From NCBI GenBank assembly GCA_003550325.1, contig QKWP01001156.1, forward strand, positions 33,771-97,770: DNA of 64,000 bases. Direction: 5' to 3'. The notes beneath the pieces are model-generated. The model was given only the letters and a program-made list of their open reading frames with translations. It was not told the origin of the DNA and made no database searches. Made by a program: the position numbers and the translations under genes. Numbering within the stretch: the stretch's first letter is position 1; each line of letters begins with the position of its first letter. Origin of the DNA: Gigaspora rosea (lineage: Eukaryota > Glomeromycota > Glomeromycetes > Diversisporales > Gigasporaceae). Below are positions 11,304 to 22,400 of the stretch, in pieces.

Positions 11304-11645
11304 TGGGGTGTCTTCAATTAAAAGGGCCCATTTTTACATTTTTTTGAAAAATGAGTTTTTGTTAGATTCATATAAATTTTGACAAGATTGACTTTTTTTA
11401 ATTATAAATGGAAGTCTATTTACATAATAAAAAATCAAGATAATGTAAAAAGAAAAATGACATGAGGCTGCGTAGAGCCAACACGTCACGAGTTTACCCG
11501 ATAGTCACCTGCCGTCTTTAACCAATCAATATCGTGAAATTTGATTGATCCCGGATCAGTCCGAAAATCAAAACAAATAATTAAACTCAAATATCTCAAA
11601 ATAAAATATATGTAAAAATGGGCCCTTTTAATTGAAGACACCCCA
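11304..11645 (+). mobile_element. 342-bp Tc1/mariner-type MITE, copy 2 (nested)
   Basis: TIR tggggtgtcttcaattaaaa, flanked by TA on both sides. It sits in the left arm of the palindromic element. The uninterrupted right arm, read in reverse, gives the empty site gtggtcgTATAATAAA, while this copy has gtggtcaTA[element]TATAATAAA. A TA duplication is therefore shown directly. Confidence 0.93.
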
Positions 11646-11697
11646 TATAATAAATTTTATTAATGAAGGTTTTTAGATAGATGAAATAAGTTTATAA

Positions 11698-11900
11698 TGT
11701 CACGGCTGATGCTGAAGTTTTGGGGTTTCGATTTGAAACTATAAGCACGGCTAAAATCCACATATACTCTATAAATATGAAATCTACACCCAAACACTAC
11801 CCTAACCCTATACGAAAAAAACATCCAAAAAAAATTTTAAATTTTATATCAAAATAGGTCAAAACTTCAGCATCAGCCAACTTCAGCATCAGCCGTGACA
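11698..11900. mobile_element. 203-bp MITE, TIR tgtcacggctgatgctgaag (nested)
   Basis: The left end tgtcacggctgatgctgaag is matched by cttcagcatcagccgtgaca at the right. Just inside the right end, the ttcagcatcagcc block is duplicated. Flanks are ATAA on both sides, suggesting a short target duplication. It is the second insertion in the left arm of the 11289-12272 palindrome. It contains the telomere-like string accctaaccct. Confidence 0.85.
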
Positions 11901-12388
11901 ATAAATATTAGAAATTTTTAAATAGATGCACAGCCCTAACTGCTCGATAGTTTTTGATAAAATTTTGCAAAGTTAGTAATATATCTCTACAAACAAAGTT
12001 ACAGAGCCAATTCGTTAAAAAAGAAACTAGATTAGTTCTTTCTTGCTTTTTTTTTTTTTTTTATTAGAAAAAATACATACATAGTATATTAAAATTTTTT
12101 AAAGAAATGATTCTGTAACTTTGTTTGTAGTGACATAATACTGGTTTTTGCAAAACTATCGAACCGTTCCGTTAGGGCTGTGCATCTATTTAAAATCTCT
12201 AATAATTATTATAAACTTATTTTACTTATCTAAAAATCTTTATTGATAAATTTTATTATACGACCACATATACATATTTACATAAAATAACTACGTAAAT
12301 TATCGTTGAATCAAAAAGTTCATTTTTAAAATTGAATAGTACCCGGTACTATTCATGAATCTAACAATCACATTGGAGAAGAGGTATT

Positions 12389-13053
12389 ATATATTAGTGA
12401 CTGGACTCATATCAACGAATTAAATTCAGAAGAGTGTTCGAATCATTCGATTGAACTACTTATTCGAGTTTTATTCAAGTAATTCGAGTCACGGCAATTA
12501 ATTCATTGATAAGTTTTGTAAATTGCGAGTTACAAAAACAAATAACTTTAAATAGAACCATCATTATACGAAGTACCACCCACATTCTTCCTCATCATCC
12601 AATATAATTTCACAAGTGGAAGTCATACACTTCTTTCGAAAATAGTCTCAGAAACTTTGAGTAGATCTACCCTACGTTTGGGACGTATGGGTAGTTGTGT
12701 TTTGACTACTCTCTTCATTACTGGATTCCTCCTGTTCATTGGTATTTTTGTTTAGCGTCATGCTTGTATAGATGAAATTTTTTAAAATCTCTTAAATTTC
12801 TTTAATTTGTTTAAAATTTTGCAATTGCAATAAATTACATGCATGATTTATTTAAATTTTAAAGAATTACATCACGTTAAATTATTTTATGCTGCATTAC
12901 AAAATTTATTAATGCAAAGTGTTTGATCATTTTAAACTTCGATACATGAATATTAACTTGCGAGTAATCGTGAGTTAAAAATTTCATGATTTAAATCATG
13001 TAATTTCGAATTATTCAAGTGAGTCACGAGTTGACAAGTCCAATCACTAATAT
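12389..13053 (-). mobile_element. 665-bp TIR element with a decayed BED-finger-like reading frame
   Basis: Ends atattagtgactggactcat (from 12391) and acaagtccaatcactaatat (to about 13052) are inverted copies. On the minus strand, 12770-12560 gives broken coding sense: MTLNKNTNEQEESSNEESSQ, then after a shift RRVDLLKVSETIFERSV, then MTSTCEIILDDEEECGWYF. This would fit the N-terminal end of a hAT transposase reduced to a non-autonomous derivative. The family call is inference. Confidence 0.55.
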
Positions 13054-13116
13054 ATATGTGGTAGGATATTATTTGGGGATATTGTAAGCAGTGGCAAACG
13101 GTATATGTTGCGATAA

Positions 13117-13190
13117 AAAATATTAGTTATCGTTTTACACTTGCTGAAAAATATTAGTTATCGTTTTATCGTTTTACACCTGCTGACAAA
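13117..13190. repeat. Tandem duplication, ~31-39 bp unit
   Basis: aaaaatattagttatcgttt followed by tacac.tgctg occurs twice in tandem. The second unit has an internal repeat of tatcgtttta. Confidence 0.7.
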
Positions 13191-13208
13191 GTTACCAAAT
13201 TCTTACTA

Positions 13209-13434
13209 AGGGCGTTTGAAATGGAACCTTCGTTTAACGTTATTTTTTTTCGTATTTACAGAGGGGGAGAAGAAGAAAAAATTAAACAAAAACATAGTAT
13301 ACCGAGAAATCCTGGACGTAAGCCGAAAAATCCCGGCTGCCATGCCAGTCACTTCTATTTGTATAATTTTTGAGGAGAAGCTCAGGAGATGGAAGGGGGG
13401 ATAACGTTAAACAAAGTTTCAATTTCAAACGGCC
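13209..13434. mobile_element. ~226-bp MITE, TIR ggcgtttgaaat...gtttaacgttat
   Basis: The left end gggcgtttgaaatggaacct then tcgtttaacgttat is mirrored at 13400-13434 by ataacgttaaacaaagtttc then aatttcaaacggc. Flanks ctaa/ctaa suggest a short target duplication. The two overlapping small open frames inside are shadows of the repeat. Confidence 0.75.
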
Positions 13435-14028
13435 TAAATTAGTTTGTCCACTTTCAAACCTCAAATTCTAGACAAGATAATATCTCAAAAATTTTATTAA
13501 TATTGTAAGCAATAATAACAATATATATTCTTATATATAATATATTTGCAAAATTTCAAGATTATTTTTTTGATTCAATTTATTTTAAACTAAAATTATT
13601 TTTTTAGTGCTCCCAGCAAGTATAATTAGAGTAATGGACTTTTAAGTATTTAAGACCGTGTCTGCCGGTCCAGGTACCGATATAATAAATCTTGAATTAC
13701 CGGTACTTATTTTCTGGTAAAATCTTCTGAACAGCAAATGTTGAATGCCAAAAGTAATAAGTCATAGTTTCTTTTATTCGTATTTTACGACACTTTTTTT
13801 AGAGCACTTGGCATATCGTGAAATAAAGAGGAGTGAGTAGGTGGATAACACGATATCGTCTTTTGATAAGACTTCACGTTCAGGAAAAAAAATAAATATG
13901 CATTATAGTTACAGTTCACATGAACATTATCTAATTTCGCTTCTGTATTTCAAAACGAACTGATATACTGAATTTCATCAGAATTGACGTTACGACTAAA
14001 ACATACATCAGGACTGAGCCTTAATGTT

Positions 14029-14298
14029 TTATTCTGTGGGAGTCATACAAAATTTAAAACACGTATTATAATGATATTGGCCATAGATTGAAACTTTTGG
14101 ATGCTTGATTGATAAAACACTTAATTTTTTGTATCCTTCGGGAATGACAATTTCGTTATACCATACCTCAAGAGGAATATTCCATTATCCTGACAATGAC
14201 GTCTTAATTTTCTTCTGATCACAGTCAACAATATCCTCAAGTTTCTTGACATCTTTATACAAGCTAGCATGCACATTTGATGATGTCGGAAGAAAGCA
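14029..14298 (-). pseudogene. Decayed coding fragment, family unknown
   Basis: In one minus-strand frame, interrupted only by TAA at 14185-14187, the sequence reads like protein: SNVHASLYKDVKKLEDIVDC, then NIPLEVWYNEIVIPEGYKKL, HPKVSIYGQYHYNTCFKFCM and a stop at 14029-14031. An open frame in another register (14121-14318) overlaps it but has a less protein-like composition. No family recognised. Confidence 0.35.
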
Positions 14299-14451
14299 TC
14301 AAGTTCTAATCCCTTCATAAAAGATACCGATATTCAACTACGGGTTCCTCTTAAGCAATTAGAATACACTTCTCCTGGAATTTATGATTTTTCTTAAATT
14401 CTAATTCTTTTTAAGATCATCTATATTCTGTTTTAACTCCGCATTCTCGAT

Positions 14452-14742
14452 CCCTATAAAAAAAAAATTAAAATCATATTCAAATTTTGATCAGATTAAT
14501 ATTTTTAAAAATAAGCATAAATTCCTGAATATTTTTAAACTTCCTGAATATTTCCAATTTCCTGGTTATAATTTTTTTTTTCTGTATACAATTATAACCA
14601 GGAAATCGAAAATATTAAAAATTTTCAGAAACCTAAGTAGGTTTTATATAAGTTTTTTGTTACGAAAAATGCTCATTTTTAAAAAATATTAATCTGATCA
14701 AAGTCTGATTATGATTTTTAATTTTTTTTTTATAGAGGAAAG
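14452..14742. repeat. Palindromic element, arms ~125 bp
   Basis: The arms run ccctataaaaaaaaaattaa...cctggttataat and attataaccagg...ttttttatagagg. Shared blocks include gatcagattaatattttt and its complement. Just outside it on the minus strand, GAG AAT GCG GAG... reads ENAELKQNIDDLKKN, a coiled-coil-like scrap. The palindrome may therefore have landed in a now-dead gene. Confidence 0.65.
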
Positions 14743-15055
14743 AGGAAAATCTGCCTAGCAGACTTAGCCGATTAAGTAAATAATTAAACATCGATCTAGA
14801 AGTGACTCTCGACCAATAAATAGATCAAAGAAGTTCAGGATGCGATTAAACGATTTATGACAAATTCTGTTTATTTAAAAATCCATTATGAACCAGAATT
14901 CACCTGCAAAATTTATTTAAATTCGGAATTCTATAAATTAAATGCGAATTTATCTTTACAAATAAGTTTACGTATAAAACACGATCAAAATCAACTAGCT
15001 ACCTAATCAGCTTGTAACGCTAACATATGATAGAAAATATATACATTCTGCTCTC

Positions 15056-15150
15056 ATTATAGTGGACTCCATAGAGCGGGATCCTCATTATAATGACGTA
15101 ATTCTCTAAAATTTTTATCTAATTTTATAGCGGATATTTCAATTATGCGA
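15056..15150. repeat. Relic of a pogo-like end (homologous to 59823-59974)
   Basis: Shared blocks with 59823-59974 appear in order: cctcattataatgacg (cctcgttataacgaag there), ctaaaatttttatc and ttatagcggatatttca. The 'CTCGTTATAACGAA' type of end is common in Tc1/pogo elements. Too decayed for exact boundaries. Confidence 0.4.
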
Positions 15151-16248
15151 TATTAAAAGCACCGAATTTAGACACTTAAATTCGAATAACTAATATTCGA
15201 ACAAGTCAAATAAGGCATCAAAATTTCCTTTTACTATATTCATTATCCGGTGTAGATTTAAGGGAACGCGCATTATTTGGAGACGCGCATGGACGTTATT
15301 GGGTCAAATATGCAATTTTCAAAAAAGTGGAAATTTATTACACGCAAATACGGTATGAGCCCTATATCTTTATCTGCTCTAAAAATTTTTTAACACAATT
15401 CAAAATTTCACAAATTATCGTATATATATTTAAAAATTCAAAATGATAACATTTATTTATATGTTTTTTTTTTTTAAAAAAAAATATTAAATCCCGAATA
15501 CATTTTATGTTTATTTAGCCAAAAAAAACTTGCTTGACTTTCAGATGTTCGTTGAAATAATTGATTTTCTAACCCTTTTCCTAAAGGTCTTATACCTCTA
15601 TTTTTTTGTTGTTTTTTTTTCGATTTTTTTTTTTTCTATTAACATTTAACATTTACATCCCCTGCATCTAAACCCTCTATTTTTATCATTAATTACTTTC
15701 TCAGGGGGTACTAGAAAGTAATCAATAAACATAATAGCAATTTCAACCCAATTTGTAAAGACCCTAATTCCTCCAATTATGTATATAAATGTATAAGCAA
15801 CAACAATTAAATCAAAGCATCCGTAAAGAAACAAGAAAAAAAAGCTTAGTAAAAAAATAAAAAAGCCTGCATCAATTTGATAATTGCAAAGACGCTAGAA
15901 AATAAAGCATAAAATGTAATTGACAATAAACTTATTCTAAAATAATTTGGTAGGGATTTGTATAATGAAGGAAGTGTCGGAAAGACCAATGAAAGTGCGT
16001 GAGGTATGAGATACATTGTTAAATGATGAGTATAGCTCCCGACATCTTTATATATATATATATATAATATTAGTCAAAATTTTGTGTAACTGTTTAACAA
16101 AAGACTGAATAATGATAATTTTTTAATTACCTTTCCAAGTATTATCAATACCGTCCGAAACACTACCTGTTTATTTAGAATGTCAAAGCAAACACGTTAA
16201 ATTACAGTTTTTTTTGCATAAGGATCAGCCAAAGAATAACAATAATTT
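15151..16248. other. Intergenic 3' of the kinase-like gene; no gene seen
   Basis: AT-rich, with a (ta)n run near 16050-16066. The open frame at 15646-15834 (minus) is hydrophobic and has no family resemblance. Confidence 0.4.
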
Positions 16249-18062
16249 TTAAGCACCTATATAAGCACCAGGCATACGATATAGTAATGATTCTTTTGAA
16301 GTATTGGTAGGAGTAGAAGCAATTGAACCGTTAAGAAAAGTTGATGGCCGACGAGAAAATTGTGAACTAATGGCTATTCAAAGAGATATGAGAATAATTT
16401 ATTGTTAATATTATGTTTAAATTACAGAAAAAGACAATTGAGAAGATTACTAACCAAAAATATCCGTAATTTCAGAATCCAAATGACAATCCATATCGTC
16501 TGTATGGTCTGTAAAAAAAAAAAAAAAAGAAATTTTAAACCAAATTTCAATCAAATAATGTAAAATAATAATAAATTAATTTAAAATATGATGACATACG
16601 AATCCTTGCACAGAAAGCAACCATATTATGGTAAGTCTCAGGAGAAAAATTTTCAGGTTCTGGTAAACTTTGAAATTCTAAATGCCGTGTTGTATAAATA
16701 GCTTCTGGATGTATCCATGATAGACCATCTTTTAATTTTCCTTCTTGATCAGCGATATTAAATTCAGCAGCGATATCTGAAGTAGAGTCATTACATAGAT
16801 CCAACCACCATTGAACCCAAATATAAACTTCTTCAGCTTCAGGACGGTTTTCTATATTTGCATCCCAACATCTTTTAATTAATTTAGCCAAAGATTTTGG
16901 CATATTTTGATCAATATGTGGTCTAAGTCCACAACAAATTCTTTGAGCCAAAAATTTATCATGAGAATTAAGATCAAAAGGTGGTCGTTGAGTTGCAATT
17001 TCCCACATAATTATACCTAAACTATATATATTAGCAGATTTAGTTAATGGACCACCACGTAACATTTCTGGAGCGATGTAAGGAAGCACACCATATATGC
17101 CACTAGAATGTGATATCGTTGGAGAATCATCACCCATGGTTGATATATTTAATTCAGTGATTATTATCGAATTCATTTGTCTTAATATATTTCCAGTATG
17201 AAAATTTCTATGAAGTGAATCAGACTCATGAATTCGATGAAGAACCAAAGCAATATCAGCAATTATTTCTAATTTCGTTTTCCAATCATGTTCTGGAAAA
17301 GGTATCTCTTTATATAAGTAACTTCTAAAATCATTTTCTATGCAACGAATCACTAATGCATAATCTCGAGTGATAGGATGCTGAGTGATTCCATAACATC
17401 TTATTAGACCACTTCTGCCATTTTTATGAGATATTAACTAAAAAAAACAAAAATATATATATATATTTGAATAAAATTTAATATAAAATATAATAATAAT
17501 AATAATGATAATAATAATAACCAGAGTGTTGTAAAATTACCTCATTAAGAAAATCCGAAATATTACTTGAAGAATTGTGGATAATTTTTATAACAAATTT
17601 TGTTCCAAAATCACAGCGTCCCCAAATTCTTCTTCTACTATCCCAATGAGTTATATATCCATCTATCCATAAAGCGGAATAGGTAGAACCAAAACGTCCC
17701 AACCCAATATGTTTAATTCTTGAGAATCTTTCCCAAGGAATCCACTCTAGAACTTGAGAACAACCAATTGCAGTCATTTGAGCATTTGAAATGAAGTTAT
17801 CAATGTCTTTATTTCCACTACTCCAAATACCAAATTTTTCACGAAATCTATCCGAACTACATCTTCTACACCATTCAGCACTAGTTTTAGGATATTGACA
17901 TTCTTTACATGTACCATAAATATCAATATGTTGTTTAATTTCTAAATCATCAAATAAAGATGATTTTGATGAAGAAGAAGTTCGGTTAGAATTGATAGAA
18001 TTATAATCATCTCCTGACGAAGAGCTACTACTATTTCTCGTATTTCTCGAGTTCGTTGCCAT
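16249..18062 (-). CDS. Kinase-like protein with degraded catalytic motifs (predicted pseudokinase)
   Basis: Four exons: 18062-17541, 17437-16600, 16508-16455 and 16373-16249. Introns have GT-AG ends (donors GTAATT, GTATGT, GTTAGT) and phases agree, giving 512 residues. Residues 1-40 are Ser/Asn-rich. C52, C55, C66 and C69 form the ribbon that precedes the kinase domain in the expanded Glomeromycotina kinases. The glycine loop (GLGRFGS, 120-126) and lysine K159 (FVIKII) are present. The HRD motif reads HRN (250-252), with N257 kept, and the DFG position reads ELN (269-271), so both catalytic aspartates are replaced. The activation-segment APE (296-298) and the C-lobe (SANIYSLGIIMWE, CWDANIENRP) are intact. 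No stop or frameshift is present, so it looks like a maintained gene, likely a signalling scaffold or allosteric partner. Weak activity through a rewired site cannot be excluded. Confidence 0.88.
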
Positions 18063-19410
18063 TTATTGTAAGGTATATAATTTTTTATTTATTAGCAGTT
18101 TTAAGTAAACTAAAGGGTTTGTTAGTAATTAATGACATCAAAAGCCAATGATTTTGATTGTATGAAACCCGCAAAAAAATCAATGAATTCTATTGAAGAA
18201 ATGAAAATATAAAATCTAAAGGAATGCTTAAGAGAGAGTTTCGAAACATTATTGGAACGAAACCATGATTATGGAATCTTGTTCCTGAAAAGCTAAGGAA
18301 ATTTTAAGTAAATGAATGGATAGATACTATAGGTTCACCATAGACATTGAATGTTTACACCAATATAAATAACAACTCGCGATTTTATTTTGAACATAAT
18401 CCAAATTTAGTTGTCCCGCATTTATTAAGAAATTTTTTTATTGTGTATCACATGTAAAGATAATAGTTTTATTGGTGCATTAAATCAGATTAAGATTTGT
18501 CATACATTAGTGCTTTGCTTTAAACGTATTATGATACGTTATGATCATGTGACCAATCAATAGTCTTCGTAAGAATTCAAAGAATAGGCCCTGCATTTTG
18601 TTATTACGAGACAATTATTGATTCAAAAAGGAAAAAGAAATTTTGTTTATTCATTTATTCATTTCTTGTTTTACTTTTAAAACGATGAGGCTGAACTTAA
18701 TTTTTACTAAAACCTTTAAAAATAATTATTATATATAAATATATTATTATATTGTATAAACAATGTAAAAAAAAAGGATAATTTATAATTTTAAAAAAAA
18801 AAAATTTACTAAATTTTCTTTTTAAGAAAGCCACGAGAATTTTAGTCCGTGCGTTACATTCCAATAATTGCTTAACCGGTATCATATATCATCTGCAAAA
18901 TTCTATACAGGTTAAAACGAAATAAAAAGAGAAAAAAAAACAGATATAAATGCATTCTAAATATTTTTATCATCAAAAAAGAAAAGTATCATATTAAATA
19001 TATATATATATTATATTTATATTTATATGTATGATGATTTTTTAAACGAAATTCAGGAGCTTAATTACATAACCACAGCACAGTATCAGCACAGTATCAG
19101 CATAATATCAGCACAGTATTACATCATAATTCCTCAATGATTCTTGCAGTTCTCGACTCAATCCCGAATTTATATTGAATGATGATATAGAAACCGATTA
19201 ATGAATTTAACCGAATAAACCGATAAAAATCCTAAACTTACGACACACAAAATGCTACATATTAATTAATAATCTAGTACGTAACGATAATAATGCATAT
19301 TGATATCATTAATAATAAGAAAATAATAAACATATAATAAAAAAATTATCTAAATATATCTCAAGGAGTATACTTTAATTCAGAGAATCATCCTTGTGCA
19401 ATAATGATTA
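18063..19410. other. Intergenic between kinase-like and BTB-TLDc genes
   Basis: Holds the kinase-like gene's 5' region and the 3' flank of the BTB-TLDc gene. A short tandem (cacagtatcag-type, three units) lies at about 19076-19120. No ORF of note. Confidence 0.4.
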
Positions 19411-20925
19411 TTAATCCTTCTTAACAACCTGAAACACTTCATAATCTTCCATAGAAAAAAATTGCCGAGTATCAAGAATTTTTTTGTTATAATTAAAATG
19501 CATACATTTTCCTTCGAACCACCAAAAATCATTACCAAATCCAATAGAAGTATTAACTGTTGAAGAATCTCTTATCGCAAAATCTGCAAATTTAACTCTA
19601 CTCAAAATATAATTACTTGGATCTTGTGTATTATTCCCAAGAGAGAATATAAAACTTTCGGTAGTTCGAATATATCTATCCGATGATGTCCAAGAATTTG
19701 GATTATATCCGCCAATAAGTTCTCCCGTTCCCATAACTTTAATTAAAATTATTGTGGCTCCTTTAAAATCACAAAGCTCATGAAAAGTTACAACACCTCT
19801 ACCATCTCTACTACCACGAAGTAAAAGTTTAAATTCATGTGAAATATTTGAGCTTGTAGTTGGTATTTCGTCATCTTCATGATTGATCCAATTAGTGATA
19901 AGAGCTGCGTGTAAACCAGTAAATCCTAATTTAGATTTTGGCGAATATTGTGCAATTCTTGATGGTAATGCACATGAAGGTGGCTTAATTCCAGGTACAA
20001 TATAAAATCTTGTCAATGATTGTTTAAGATTTCTTGGAAGAAATTTTTTGAATGGCCAAATTTTATCATAAAATTTATCCTCAGGTACGTCAAAATATCG
20101 AATCAATGGTAAAAGCTCCTTTAATCTTATATGTAAGGTATCGTAATGTTGACGAGTCCAAACTGAAATATCAGGATTAAGTTGCGGATGTTGTTCTATT
20201 CCCCACTTAATCATACAATCCCAAATATCAATTTCTTCCATAGCAATATCATCTCTTTTTAAAACAAATATCATACAAGATTTTTCTAAAGTAATAAAAT
20301 CATTTGAATTAAAAAGTAATTTTGGTTGTTTACTAATAAGTTCACCACAATGCTCTCGAAGTAGATGAAATTCATCATGCCTTAATGCAATTTTAAAGAC
20401 TTTGACAAGATTCTCGTGCAACCATCCGGTTTCATCAGAAATAATATACTCTTGAACGTAATTGACTAATTCAAAGAGTCCAAATTCATCTGAAGCGATC
20501 AATATATCAAGAAGAATATCATTTTCTTCGAGAGAACAAGTTCCAGTGTAGATATATCTTTTAAATTTACGATTTTTAACGTTAATAATTATTCTTAAAA
20601 AGAAAATGTCTCTATATTTTTTTGCAAACTAAACATACTTTAAGATAATCTCAAAGACCTTCGGTGAAATATTAGGTTTATTAAAATATAATGCATCACA
20701 TTGTGTGTTAAATTCATGATTATATTGTGAAGGTATTTTCTTGGCCCAATTAGGAGATAACGCAACTCTGAAATAAGAAGATCTCGATCGTAAAATTACC
20801 GTGTGCGCTTTAAAAACTTTAGCATCATCGCCTTGTCCAGCAGTGATAATAACGTTATAATCATCTGCATCTATATATAACCGAGCAATATCGTCCAATA
20901 GAGTAGCAGAAAGGTTCAATGGCAT
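19411..20925 (-). CDS. BTB-BACK-TLDc domain protein
   Basis: Two exons, 20925-20639 and 20557-19411. The 81-bp intron has GTATGT...AG ends and splits the lysine codon of LKYIYTG. The product has 477 residues. Residues ~15-110 are a BTB domain (DDYNVIITAGQGDDAKVFKA, HTVILRSRSSYFRVALS, KVFEIILKYIYTG), which mediates dimerisation and, in related proteins, cullin-3 binding. A BACK-like helical region (~115-215) follows. Residues ~290-475 are a TLDc domain (FHELCDFKGATIILIKVMGT, ELIGGYNPNSW, FIFSLGN, ILSRV, FGNDFWWFEGK, FSMEDYEVFQV). In animals TLDc proteins act in oxidative-stress resistance and bind V-ATPase. In Glomeromycotina BTB-TLDc genes form a large family of unknown role. The frame is clean and the start ATG (20925) begins MPLNLSATLLDDI, usual for the family. 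It lies ~1.3 kb upstream of the kinase-like gene on the same strand. Confidence 0.9.
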
Positions 20926-21960
20926 TGTTTTCTAAAAGAACTAGAGATAAAATAAGGGTATGATTTGATTCTGTACTTGATCTTATCGGAATTGCCAATT
21001 TAAACCTAGTAAACTAAATTTACATTATCAAAAAAAAAGTGGTATTTTTTACAATTTATATTTGTACATATGTATTTTATATCTATAATATGTGATTTCA
21101 CGAAATTATCAAGAATCTGAAAAGATTTAGTCAAAAGAAAATGTTGTTTCGTTGAACGATCCTTAACTATTTTTGACGTCGTACCAAAATTTAACTGTAA
21201 TTGGCCTATAGTAAATCAGATCGTGTTCATGCTGAGTCATAGTTACGTACTGTGTAACTATGCCCAATCACCACGCATACCATCACCACGCGGGTCGAAG
21301 ACAAGTGATTTTTTGGTCCATCGTTCAAAAATTTTTCTTTTATAGTAATTCTAATAACAGTACAATCCGTAATCAAATCATTATTAAAACATAAAAACGT
21401 GTATTTCAACAATGTGTTAGGAATTGAAAAGACTCATCAACCCAATATTGTTTTTCTCACTATATTGCAAACCATTCTAGATATAAAGTTGTTGATTTTT
21501 TTCGATCAAACTGGCAATTATAGCTCAATCAAGCTTAAAGGATACAATATGATGGTTAAACTAATAGAAAAATATAACATATTCGAAATGATTTAAGCCT
21601 TATCCGTAGAAAATTTTAGACAAACTACCACTGATGATTATCATGGGATGAGGCAGATAATCAGAATTTTGAGATATAATTTTAAATGAATCGAAAAGAA
21701 ATAAATTTTATTGCGCTTTGCAAAATTCTGTAAACTCTATGACTATTTCTTTTTTTTTTTAATATGGTTGTAACTTTGTGATTATGTATATATTCTTCCA
21801 TTTAATAAAGTCTTCGCAACTTTGATATACATGTATGCAATAAATACTAGAAAACGGTGGCATTTTGTGGGCTGGAGCCCTAATTATTAGGCCTTAATAT
21901 TAAATTTAAATTTTATAATTGCCTTTAGCTTTTGGAATTACATTAATAATAACATTTATA
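20926..21960. other. Intergenic 5' of the BTB-TLDc gene
   Basis: No gene recognised. A hairpin catagttac...gtaactatg lies at 21237-21263. The small open frames on both strands (21227-21412, 21399-21596) have no family resemblance. Confidence 0.35.
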
Positions 21961-22002
21961 AAGAAAGGAACTTTGTCGTAAACGCATATTTTGCCCTATT
22001 TT

Positions 22003-22400
22003 TCAATAGAAAAGATCAGTTAGAGTATGAACTCTTGATATGCCTACAAATGTAAGGTCTGTTGCAAATTCCTTATTTCCAAGTTTTATCATGGCTTGTA
22101 TTAATGTTAAGCCTTGTGACTTGAATTGTAATTGCCCAAGCAAAGCATAAAGGAAACTATATACGAAAGTAAGTTTGAGATAGAGAGTGTTAGACCTGTG
22201 TAGTTGTTCATTCGAAGCAAAGTTACTGTAGGTAGTAAGGTGACGTTCTTCCAATCTCATAGATAATATTAACAACCGTACCCATTTACTTCATTTGCCA
22301 ATTCTTGGTTTGTCCAGAAATTGGAAATAAGCATTATATGAGATCTGATAGAACAGGTTCAAGACCATTTGTTTTAAAGGCGTATTTTTAACAACACCAG
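22003..22400 (-). pseudogene. PIF1-type helicase relic (Helitron or PIF1-family gene)
   Basis: On the minus strand the fragments follow the order of the C-terminal half of PIF1 helicases but in shifting frames: ISNFWTNQELANEVNG, then GTVVNIIYEIGRTSPYYLQ, then QFKSQGLTLIQAMIKLGNKE continuing FATDLTFVGISRVHTL. The 'KSQGLTL...GLTFVAISRV' type block is the signature of superfamily-1 PIF1 helicases, used by Helitron transposases and by genomic PIF1 genes. Frameshifts and a missing N-terminal half make this a relic. It cannot be told from the sequence whether a Helitron or a host PIF1 copy was the source. Confidence 0.7.

Larger units (their letters stand above)
11289..12272. mobile_element. Palindromic TIR element (~433 bp original) carrying two nested MITEs
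   Basis: The right arm (about 12100-12272) is the inverted copy of a left arm that begins at atatgtggtc (11291) and is interrupted twice, at 11304-11645 and 11698-11900. With those two insertions removed, the left arm reads atatgtggtcataataaatt...gatgcacagccctaac and pairs with the right arm throughout. The central loop lies near 12010-12100 and includes a T-rich run. Confidence 0.82.

Noticed and set aside
16049..16066. (TA)n run as a promoter element of the kinase-like gene
   Set aside because: It lies 3' of the gene on its coding strand, and such runs are common across the window.
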